From an uncultured Clostridia bacterium (GTDB taxonomy: Bacteria > Bacillota > Clostridia > Lachnospirales > CAMVHY01), in contig CAMVHY010000070.1 in the NCBI GenBank assembly GCA_947167415.1, forward strand, positions 1 to 7,109: a stretch of DNA of 7,109 bases, written 5' to 3'. The notes under the pieces are model-generated. The model saw only the letters and a program-made list of their open reading frames with translations. It was not told the DNA's origin and did not search any database. The position numbers were made by a program, and so were the translations under genes. Positions within the stretch are counted from its first letter, which is position 1. Each line of letters opens with the position of its first letter. Shown in pieces: positions 1-5,472 of the stretch.

Positions 1-54
1 ATTTTTATTTCTACCATCTCCCTTGCTTTTATTTTTGATTTGCTTTTTATGTGA

Positions 55-681
55 ATGCCACCTAATAAAGAAGATTGGCCAGATTTAAACGTTGATAAAA
101 ATAAAAAAAATATGTATGAAGAATGGCGCAATGGAATTACAAAGATAAGTGAACTGTATAAAAAGCATTATAGAGAGCTAGCAAAGATAGAATTAAAAAA
201 TAAGCTGTCAAAATTAAATAGAGGGCGGCTTGTGCGTAAAATATTTGATAAGCTGGATAAAATTAATCGTTATGAAAAACTAAAAGATAATTTACGACTG
301 TTTTCTTTAAAAAAAGCACTTGATAAAATTCGTGCTGAGACAACTAGAGTTAATTTTATAAATCAACTGAATCGACAAATTAATAGTTTGTTTGATAATT
401 TGGTTACACAAAGAAAAAAATCTACGAAAAAGAGATTAGTAGTCGGTAGTTTAATTACTTTTATCTGTGTATGTATGTTGCTATATCTAAACTTTATTTT
501 TGGTTGTGTTGGTTGTGTAATTGGAGTATGTGCTTTAGTTTTTTATGGAATTTATAAATCAAAATCAAATAAAATCCAAGACAGATTACAAATTCCTCTG
601 GCAACAGAAATAAAATCCGACGAAATTAATAATTCAAATGCTTTTCTTGCGCGTTTTAAAGACGAACATACACAAGAATGA
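55..681 (+). CDS. Basic helical protein with C-terminal membrane hairpin, function unknown
   Basis: I do not recognise the family. The 208-residue product is rich in Lys and Arg. Residues 20-125 look mostly helical and possibly coiled-coil, with no Pro or Gly clusters. Two hydrophobic segments follow at about 127-147 and 149-167, separated only by a short turn, so they could form a membrane hairpin; they hold five Cys (138, 140, 151, 154, 159). A polar tail of about 40 residues ends the protein. The start is uncertain: no Shine-Dalgarno sequence precedes the ATG at 55, and the triplets before it read ATG TGA in the same frame. The frame is otherwise open back to the window edge, so this could be the 3' part of a longer gene interrupted by the TGA at 52-54. 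ATG 112 is an alternative start. It converges on the 711-residue gene, with a shared terminator at 829-860. Both tryptophans are TGG. That it is a real coding region is fairly likely; its role is not visible. Confidence 0.6.
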   Translation: MPPNKEDWPDLNVDKNKKNMYEEWRNGITKISELYKKHYRELAKIELKNKLSKLNRGRLVRKIFDKLDKINRYEKLKDNLRLFSLKKALDKIRAETTRVNFINQLNRQINSLFDNLVTQRKKSTKKRLVVGSLITFICVCMLLYLNFIFGCVGCVIGVCALVFYGIYKSKSNKIQDRLQIPLATEIKSDEINNSNAFLARFKDEHTQE

Positions 682-828
682 TAAAATGGAAATGCAGATC
701 TTATATTTCCTGAAATTCAACAATCGCTTTAGAAAAAAAGTTTTAGTTTTTATAAATACCCGACATATCATTTGGTTATTTGTTTTCTCGAAATAAAAAA
801 TAAACACAGAACAAGAAATAAAAATCCT

Positions 829-860
829 AAAAAAAACCGTTTTAAGACGGTCTTTTTTTT
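829..860. terminator. Bidirectional intrinsic terminator
   Basis: A perfect 5-bp stem, ACCGT (836-840) with ACGGT (847-851), encloses a 6-nt loop. An A run lies on the left (829-836) and a T run on the right (853-860), and they extend the pairing past one mismatch. Read on the plus strand it ends in a U-tract and can stop transcripts of the gene at 55-681. Read on the minus strand the A run becomes the U-tract. The stop codon of the 711-residue gene (859-861, complement) lies inside the T run, so that gene ends directly on its terminator. Between 682 and 828 I see nothing else of note. Confidence 0.8.
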
Positions 861-2994
861 AAGTTCTTTCAAAATAACGCGAAGGAGAATACTCATTTGT
901 ATATCTAAGAATCGGACGATGTAACTGAAATGTCTTGTTACAAACTTTTACGTTACTATCTTTGTCATCCACTTTTTTATTATCTTTTGTCAATTTAATT
1001 TCTGCACTTAAATAAAGATCTTCAGATTTTTTTAATCTTACTACACAAGCAAATCCAAAAATATATTTAATAACAAACCATAAATTTATATCCGTCAAAC
1101 TAAAATTTTTTAAGTTATCAAAATCATAAACTTTATCCTTGCTATTATAAAAACGCCAGTTACTGAAAGTAATTAATTTTTTACCTGATCCGCAAATATG
1201 AAACAAATGTTTGCTGCCGCAAAAATTATTGTAAACACAAATTATCGGGCTAAATATCACAAACAAAACACCTAAAACAAGTTCTTTTATCGGAAGAATG
1301 ATCATCCAAAAATATTCTTCTCTCTTGAACATAACGATAGCAGCACAAAAAACATTTATAACCACTTTTATAAACGAAGATAAAATATCAACAGCAGATT
1401 TTAAAACAGCCAAAGAAACAAATCCAAACACCAAAAAAACTGTGCCAATAAAAATTTCGTATATACGCGTGTTTTGCGTGTACACTAATGAATTTTTTAC
1501 CCGAACTATCATTTTGTTATCGATTTGGCACGCCAACCCATCTGTTATTTCCTCCTCCTTATGATTCTGCTGAAAATTAAAATAAAAACCTCCGCGATAT
1601 GATTTTCTTACTTCTAAATCCGCACATTGGTTTAGCGAAATATTTTTTTGTGATAAAAAATATTTAGATAAAAGATAATCATTTACCGGTTTTTCCAAAT
1701 CTGGCGGTATCGATTTTCTTGGACTTGTACTTTCTGAGGTGTTTTTGATTTCTTCCGCTTTAAATTTTAAATAAAAAATCTGACAAAAAGTTTTAAAGCA
1801 TTCCGAATCGATATTTGGATTTTTATCGTCTAGAAAATGATCAACAAAATTTGTGCAGTTGATAATATTTGTTTTGTCAAATTTGTAAGTGTCATGCACA
1901 AACAATGGCTCGTTTACTAAAACGCCACTCACAATTTGTTGTATTGCAAATTTATCCTGCCCTTTAAAAATAAAATCATAAGCTTCGTCAAACGAATAAG
2001 ATAATTTATTTATCTCTGAGGCAATGTCGAGGACATCGTGCAAAAATCTTATCTGATACCACTTAGTTATCTTTCTTTCTTCACCCAAAATTACGTTTTT
2101 TAGCTCTTGCACAAACTCACGATCAAAAATTTTTCTCCACGTATCTTTAGTATCTTTATCAAATAAATCTTTAAACCTGGACAAATAACCATCAAGCGCA
2201 CAATCACCACAATCTGACTGTCCATAATAAAAAACTATGCTTTTAACATATTGCAAAATATCGTTTTGTAAATCTTTTAAATCGTCATATTGCCTTGTTT
2301 CATATTTAAATTTTAATAATCCCGTCGCTAAATAGTTAATATCTTCGTAATTCTCATCCATAATTTTGCTAATAACATTTTTAAGCAGTTGTTGTTGCCA
2401 ATCAGTAAAATATTTTATATGCTCCTGATTTTTTTCATCTAATAATTCTTTATCGATTTTGATGTATTTAAACAAATCTACTAAAAATATAAATTTGGCT
2501 GTATTTTCCTTTTTCAATTGCATTTGTGTCAAATCACTAGATATATTTATGTCAAAATTGTTAGAAGTGACAATTCGGTTTTCCTTTATCTTATCATTCA
2601 TGTTGCTTAAATAATTGCTTAAATAAGTTTCACTTCGCTTAATATGTTTTTCAATAAAAGTGCGCAATTTCCCCAATGTGCAATTTTGGATATCCCTGGT
2701 ATTTGGTGGCAGAAAGAGATTTAATGTGTCAAAACTAATCTTTTCACCTACTTTTAAATATTTTTCCATAAAGTCTTGGAGACTATCAAAAGATATAATT
2801 GACGTATAATGCAAGTGACGAAACATTTTACATATACAATCATTAGTAAGATTTTGTCCTATCTTTAAGTCTCTTTTCTCACAAAAATAAATCATTTGTA
2901 TTTCTAAGCCAGACAAACCAACAACATTTTTATTTCCATTGACAGAATCATCAATCTGTATGTCTCCATCAATTTCCTTCCAACTGCCTTTCAT
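859..2994 (-). CDS. Large protein with C-terminal membrane domain, function unknown
   Basis: I do not recognise this 711-residue protein. Residues 1-505 are polar and largely helical by eye, with many Lys, Asp and Asn and no recognisable catalytic motif. A DCGDC motif at 261-265 (CxxC) is the only clear Cys pair among about 17 Cys. Hydrophobic segments follow at about 512-533, 538-556 and 562-587, with a weaker fourth at about 635-653, then a polar tail of about 58 residues. There is no N-terminal signal peptide, so the long N-terminal part is probably cytoplasmic, or delivered by another route. The ATG at 2992-2994 has GGGAGT (3006-3001, complement) 6 nt upstream, which supports this start. 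A strong promoter lies at 3024-3052. The gene is read away from the origin and is followed at once by a terminator, so it appears monocistronic. All seven Trp codons are TGG. The length and clean open frame make it a real gene; a membrane-anchored or secreted effector role is speculation. Confidence 0.85.
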   Translation of the reverse strand: MKGSWKEIDGDIQIDDSVNGNKNVVGLSGLEIQMIYFCEKRDLKIGQNLTNDCICKMFRHLHYTSIISFDSLQDFMEKYLKVGEKISFDTLNLFLPPNTRDIQNCTLGKLRTFIEKHIKRSETYLSNYLSNMNDKIKENRIVTSNNFDINISSDLTQMQLKKENTAKFIFLVDLFKYIKIDKELLDEKNQEHIKYFTDWQQQLLKNVISKIMDENYEDINYLATGLLKFKYETRQYDDLKDLQNDILQYVKSIVFYYGQSDCGDCALDGYLSRFKDLFDKDTKDTWRKIFDREFVQELKNVILGEERKITKWYQIRFLHDVLDIASEINKLSYSFDEAYDFIFKGQDKFAIQQIVSGVLVNEPLFVHDTYKFDKTNIINCTNFVDHFLDDKNPNIDSECFKTFCQIFYLKFKAEEIKNTSESTSPRKSIPPDLEKPVNDYLLSKYFLSQKNISLNQCADLEVRKSYRGGFYFNFQQNHKEEEITDGLACQIDNKMIVRVKNSLVYTQNTRIYEIFIGTVFLVFGFVSLAVLKSAVDILSSFIKVVINVFCAAIVMFKREEYFWMIILPIKELVLGVLFVIFSPIICVYNNFCGSKHLFHICGSGKKLITFSNWRFYNSKDKVYDFDNLKNFSLTDINLWFVIKYIFGFACVVRLKKSEDLYLSAEIKLTKDNKKVDDKDSNVKVCNKTFQLHRPILRYTNEYSPSRYFERT

Positions 2995-3023
2995 AAAGAC
3001 ACTCCCATGATCTATCTATTTTT

Positions 3024-3052
3024 ATTTTAAAACAAAAAACGTTGTTTGTCAA
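3024..3052 (-). promoter_or_regulatory. Sigma-A type promoter of the 711-residue gene
   Basis: On the minus strand a perfect -35 hexamer TTGACA (3052-3047) is followed, after exactly 17 bp, by TAAAAT (3029-3024), one mismatch from TATAAT. Transcription would begin near 3017, leaving a short leader that carries the GGGAGT ribosome binding site. The promoter sits at the left border of the origin, so initiation complexes at the origin and transcription of this gene could influence each other. Confidence 0.8.
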
Positions 3053-3137
3053 ATATTTTTTTTTAATGATCTAAAAAAGATTATTTATTGCGCAACACAT
3101 TTTGTTTCAGAAATAAAAAAGTTACGCACAGTCTTTT

Positions 3138-3186
3138 TTTTATACGCCAAAAAATTATTACAACAAAGATTTTATACGCCAAAAAA
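3138..3186 (+). repeat. 17-nt direct repeat pair beside the DnaA boxes
   Basis: The sequence TTTTATACGCCAAAAAA occurs at 3138-3154 and again at 3170-3186, 32 nt apart from start to start, close to three helical turns. The core ATACGCC lies between a T run and an A run. The second copy ends 2 nt before the first perfect DnaA box at 3189. The arrangement suggests a site for a second origin-binding protein, but I recognise no known factor for this core. Confidence 0.7.
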
Positions 3187-3188
3187 AT

Positions 3189-3316
3189 TTATCCACAGTT
3201 TTTTTTAAACCTGTGGATAAGTCATTAAAATCTGTGGATAACTTTAAAAAACCTGTGGATAAGTCATTAAAATTCGTAAATTTATTGTGACACAAAAAAA
3301 ATTAACCTGTGGATAA
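3189..3316 (-). promoter_or_regulatory. Left DnaA-box group, mostly minus-oriented
   Basis: Perfect boxes in the TGTGGATAA orientation lie at 3212-3220, 3233-3241, 3254-3262 and 3308-3316; one oppositely oriented box is at 3189-3197. The first three inverted boxes start exactly 21 nt apart, two helical turns, so DnaA would bind on the same face of the DNA. The next is 54 nt further, about five turns. No CTA-type triplet array follows this group on its left side, so it may help assemble or regulate DnaA rather than open DNA. Confidence 0.85.
3207..3273 (+). repeat. 25-nt direct repeats containing a DnaA box
   Basis: Positions 3207-3231 and 3249-3273 are identical over 25 nt. Each begins AAACC, contains an inverted DnaA box (TGTGGATAA) and ends GTCATTAAAAT. 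The copies are 42 nt apart, four helical turns, with a further box at 3233-3241 between them. A shorter third copy of 17 nt, AACCTGTGGATAAGTCA, is at 3304-3320. The identity extends beyond the box, which points to tandem duplication of an origin unit or to a longer protein site. Confidence 0.85.
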
Positions 3317-3338
3317 GTCACAAAGTTATCCACAGGTT
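3304..3338. repeat. Central inverted repeat of two DnaA boxes
   Basis: AACCTGTGGATAA (3304-3316) and its exact reverse complement (3326-3338) form 13-bp arms around a 9-nt spacer. Each arm contains a perfect DnaA box. This is the axis around which the array reverses: the four boxes from 3212 to 3316 on its left point left, and all boxes on its right up to 3420 point right. It could form a cruciform, but back-to-back loading of DnaA is the simpler reading. Confidence 0.8.
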
Positions 3339-3420
3339 ATCCACAGTTTTTTTCGAGTTATCCACAAGTTATCCACAGGCCAAATTTGGATTTAAAGAGA
3401 CTTTTTGCCACTTATCCACA
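3326..3420 (+). promoter_or_regulatory. Right DnaA-box group leading into the unwinding region
   Basis: Five perfect TTATCCACA boxes in the same orientation start at 3326, 3337, 3358, 3369 and 3412. Spacings of 11, 21, 11 and 43 nt are all near whole helical turns. The last box ends 14 nt before the CTA triplets. In the family model, DnaA bound to the last double-stranded boxes is directed onto the single strand of the adjacent trio, so this group is the likely loading platform. Confidence 0.87.
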
Positions 3421-3474
3421 GTTTTTACCTCCCTCTACTACTACTACTATAAATACTTAATATATATATACATA
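3421..3474 (+). other. DnaA-trio and DNA unwinding element
   Basis: After the box ending at 3420 comes a spacer with the C/T-rich core ACCTCCCT (3427-3434), then five consecutive CTA triplets (3435-3449). The complementary strand therefore carries 3'-GAT repeats, matching the DnaA-trio consensus described for Bacillus subtilis. Positions 3450-3474 contain only two C and no G and include a run of alternating T and A, a typical easily melted segment. Helicase loading would be expected on the strand opened here. The order box, GC-richer spacer, trio, AT-rich DNA is what I see; the function is inferred from the family model. Confidence 0.8.
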
Positions 3475-3488
3475 CGCGCGCGCGCGCG
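3460..3488. repeat. Alternating purine-pyrimidine tract with (CG)7
   Basis: From 3460 to 3488 purines and pyrimidines alternate without a break for 29 nt: an AT/CA part, then seven CG dinucleotides at 3475-3488. Such (CG)n runs are the classic sequence for Z-DNA under negative supercoiling, and this one stands out in very AT-rich surroundings. It abuts the AT-rich unwinding segment on the side away from the main DnaA boxes. Confidence 0.85.
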
Positions 3489-3491
3489 AAG

Positions 3492-3518
3492 AAAAAAATT
3501 TTTTTAGCCTGTGGATAA
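3492..3518. repeat. A7T7 palindrome and outer DnaA box
   Basis: Positions 3492-3505 are seven A followed by seven T, a self-complementary tract expected to be stiff and to affect local bending. It lies just right of the CG run. Four nt further is the last perfect DnaA box, inverted, at 3510-3518. The melted segment is thus bracketed by boxes facing each other: the plus-oriented one at 3412-3420 and this one. Confidence 0.7.
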
Positions 3519-3542
3519 CTTTTGTGAAAAAAAAATTTTGAT

Positions 3543-3571
3543 TTGACTTGTTTAAAAAAAATATTTATGAT
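3543..3571 (+). promoter_or_regulatory. Sigma-A type promoter of lysS
   Basis: TTGACT (3543-3548), one mismatch from the -35 consensus, and TATGAT (3566-3571), one mismatch from the -10 consensus, are separated by exactly 17 bp. Transcription would start near 3578, leaving a leader of about 50 nt. The ribosome binding site GGGAGA (3615-3620) lies 8 nt before the lysS ATG at 3629. I see no T-box or other structured leader. Confidence 0.8.
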
Positions 3572-3628
3572 CTGTTTGTGCTGAGTTGATAAAATAAAAA
3601 AATAAAATTTTGTTGGGAGAAAAAAATT

Positions 3629-5134
3629 ATGAGTGACAAAGACGGTAGTAAAAATTTGACTGAGAATGTCATGGTTGATGAAAATAATTTGATTAAAATC
3701 AGACGTGATAAACTCGATGAACTAAAAGCAAATAATAAAAATCCATTTGATATCACAAAAGTGAATGTAGATGCTTTAAATATAAATATTATTAATGAGT
3801 TTGATAGCTATGAAAACAAAAAAGTTTGTATATCAGGAAGGTTAATGAGCAAAAGAATTATGGGAAAGGCATCTTTTTGTGATTTATTAGATTCTTCAGC
3901 TAAAATCCAAGTTTATATAACGCGTGATAATATCGGAGTGGAAAATTATCTTGAGTTTAAAAAAGTTTTTGATATTGGGGACTTTGTTGAGATTGCAGGA
4001 GAAGTTTTTAAAACACACAAAGGTGAGATTTCTGTAAGGGCGGAAAAAGTTGTTTTATTAGCGAAAAGTTTACGCCAATTACCTGAAAAATTTCATGGCT
4101 TGACGGATAAGGAAATGCGATATCGTCAAAGATATTTAGATTTACTCGTAAACCCAGATGTTAGGCAAAAATTTATTTTGCGTTCAAAAATTATTAAGGC
4201 TATAAGAAAATTTTTTGATGAGCGGGATTTTTTAGAAGTCGAAACGCCGATTTTACAAAATATTGCTGGTGGAGCAAACGCAAGACCTTTTATTACGCAT
4301 CATAATGCGCTTGATATGGATATGTATATGCGAATTGCGCTTGAGCTGCCGTTAAAAAAATTAATTATTGGCGGGTTTGATAAAGTTTATGAATTAGGAC
4401 GAGTCTTTAGAAACGAAGGTTTGAGCATAAAACATAATCCTGAGTTTACAGAGCTTGAAGTTTATCAAGCATATGCGGATTATAATGACATGATGAATTT
4501 GACCGAAAATTTGTTTAGATTTATAGCCAAAGAAATTTTTAATGGATATATAATCGAGTGTGATAATTTAAAAATTGATTTAGCGAAACCGTTTGAGAGA
4601 ATGAAAATGGTCGATGCCGTGAAAAAATATGCAGGTGTGGATTTTGAAAAATTAGATTTGGAGCAAGCGAAAAAATTAGCGCGTGAAAGAGATTTGGAGT
4701 GTAAAGATTATTATCTAAAAGGTGATATTCTAAATTTATTTTTTGAAGAATATGCAGAAAAAAATCTTGTTATGCCAACGTTTTTGTTAGACCACCCGGT
4801 TGAAATTTCGCCGTTGACAAAAAGGAAAAAAGATAAAAAAGATTATACAGAGCGATTTGAATTATTTGTTATGGGCCGAGAATTTGCAAATGCTTATTCG
4901 GAATTAAATGATCCGGTCGATCAGCGAGAAAGATTTTTGTATCAAGAGAAATTAAGAGCGCACGGCAATGAAGAAGCAAATTTAATTGACGAGGAATTTT
5001 TGAAAGCGATGGAATATGGCATGCCTCCTACAGGAGGACTTGGTATTGGAATAGATCGATTGGTTATGCTTTTTACTGATTCAAGTTCGATTCGCGATGT
5101 TTTGTTTTTTCCGACGTTAAAGGCACAGAATTAA
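3629..5134 (+). CDS. lysS: Lysyl-tRNA synthetase, class II
   Basis: Cytoplasmic enzyme that attaches lysine to tRNA-Lys using ATP. At 501 residues it has the usual length of bacterial LysS. The N-terminal OB-fold that binds the anticodon spans about 62-146, with GRLMSKRIMGKASF at 70-83. The catalytic domain follows: motif 1 around 180-208 ending EVETPIL, a substrate-binding stretch GGANARPFITHHN at 214-226, motif 2 with FRNEG at 260-264 and HNPEFTELEVY at 269-279, and motif 3 GGLGIGIDR at 469-477. The C-terminus, SIRDVLFFPT, is the normal family ending, so the gene is complete. GGGAGA 8 nt upstream fixes the ATG at 3629. It has its own promoter and is read away from the origin. The protein contains no tryptophan. 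No terminator directly follows the TAA; the next lies at 5377-5423, beyond a transposase remnant, so read-through is likely. Confidence 0.97.
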   Translation: MSDKDGSKNLTENVMVDENNLIKIRRDKLDELKANNKNPFDITKVNVDALNINIINEFDSYENKKVCISGRLMSKRIMGKASFCDLLDSSAKIQVYITRDNIGVENYLEFKKVFDIGDFVEIAGEVFKTHKGEISVRAEKVVLLAKSLRQLPEKFHGLTDKEMRYRQRYLDLLVNPDVRQKFILRSKIIKAIRKFFDERDFLEVETPILQNIAGGANARPFITHHNALDMDMYMRIALELPLKKLIIGGFDKVYELGRVFRNEGLSIKHNPEFTELEVYQAYADYNDMMNLTENLFRFIAKEIFNGYIIECDNLKIDLAKPFERMKMVDAVKKYAGVDFEKLDLEQAKKLARERDLECKDYYLKGDILNLFFEEYAEKNLVMPTFLLDHPVEISPLTKRKKDKKDYTERFELFVMGREFANAYSELNDPVDQRERFLYQEKLRAHGNEEANLIDEEFLKAMEYGMPPTGGLGIGIDRLVMLFTDSSSIRDVLFFPTLKAQN

Positions 5135-5335
5135 CAAATGGATTTGTAGAGAACCGCAATCTTCCATAGCGATATAAATCAGTTCATCTAAGACACGAAC
5201 TTCCCGCGATTCACATGGACAGCATTAGACTTAGCTGGAGTCGTATGGGCAATACCTCTGAAAAATGGCACGCTCCATGGATTGCGTCAAAGTGTGCTGG
5301 ACATATCAAAAGAGGTAAAAATTGAAGACTTTTAG
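5135..5335 (+). pseudogene. IS3-family transposase remnant (orfB catalytic core)
   Basis: Fragments of the DDE integrase core of IS3-type transposases can be read in shifting frames. IFHSD (5159-5173) matches the usual FHSDxGxQY motif and is followed by a TAA at 5189-5191. About 59 nt later, in another frame, IRLSWSRMGNTSE (5224-5262) matches the family stretch IRxSMSRxGNxxDN. Skipping one base then gives NGTLHG, aligning with the region that normally carries the last catalytic Glu, which is not preserved. The distance between the motifs is within a few bases of that in IS150-type enzymes. No upstream DDE part, orfA or terminal repeat is seen, so only a short piece survives. The match rests on short motifs across frameshifts, so the family call is moderate. 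Confidence 0.45.
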
Positions 5336-5376
5336 TGCAAAAACTGTTAGAAATTTGGAACAGCACAAGCATTTTG

Positions 5377-5423
5377 AAGACACTTACGTTTCGTAAAAAT
5401 ACGATTTCGTGAGTGTCTTTTTT
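5377..5423 (+). terminator. Intrinsic terminator with extended hairpin
   Basis: AAGACACTTACG (5377-5388) pairs with CGTGAGTGTCTT (5408-5419) over 12 positions with one G-T wobble. The loop contains a further short hairpin, TCGTA against TACGA. The right arm runs into six T (5418-5423). It would end transcripts from lysS and the transposase remnant, and it lies upstream of the next pseudogene's ribosome binding site, so it may once have insulated the parAB module. Confidence 0.85.
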
Positions 5424-5472
5424 ATTTTCATCTGCTTTGGGAAGTAACTGTAAAAAATTTTGGAGGTAGCGT

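Larger units (their letters stand above)
3122..3518. other. oriC: Candidate replication origin (oriC)
   Basis: This non-coding region holds eleven perfect 9-mers TTATCCACA, the consensus DnaA box. On the plus strand they start at 3189, 3326, 3337, 3358, 3369 and 3412; inverted copies (TGTGGATAA) start at 3212, 3233, 3254, 3308 and 3510. A degenerate copy, TTACGCACA, is at 3122. The right-hand plus-oriented group ends at the box 3412-3420. A C/T-rich spacer, five CTA triplets and an AT-only-like stretch follow, which is the order of the basal unwinding system known from Bacillus subtilis. Both flanking genes are transcribed outwards, as is common at bidirectional origins. The number of perfect boxes plus the trio makes an origin very likely. 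Whether it is the chromosomal origin or that of a large plasmid is less certain; the adjacent lysS favours the chromosome. dnaA and dnaN, common neighbours of oriC in Firmicutes, do not flank it. Confidence 0.87.

Noticed and set aside
1298..1564. Open frame of 88 codons on the plus strand
   Set aside because: It lies wholly antisense to the well-supported 711-residue gene, has no ribosome binding site and no family resemblance.
3009..3090. E. coli type 13-mer unwinding repeats (GATCT followed by T-rich DNA)
   Set aside because: Stretches near 3010 and 3069 resemble the 13-mer by chance in AT-rich DNA. One overlaps the -10 region of the 711-residue gene, and the CTA trio on the other side is a better unwinding signal for this lineage.
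3285..3295. Small palindrome TTGTG-A-CACAA in the gap between DnaA boxes
   Set aside because: Arms of only 5 bp in AT-rich DNA are expected by chance; no second copy was seen.
3189..3420. CRISPR-like array of short repeats
   Set aside because: The repeats are 9-nt DnaA boxes in both orientations with short, irregular, non-unique spacers. There is no repeat-spacer periodicity of CRISPR size and no cas gene.
3565..3756. Open frame of 63 codons on the minus strand over the lysS start
   Set aside because: Antisense shadow of the lysS leader and N-terminus; low-complexity product.
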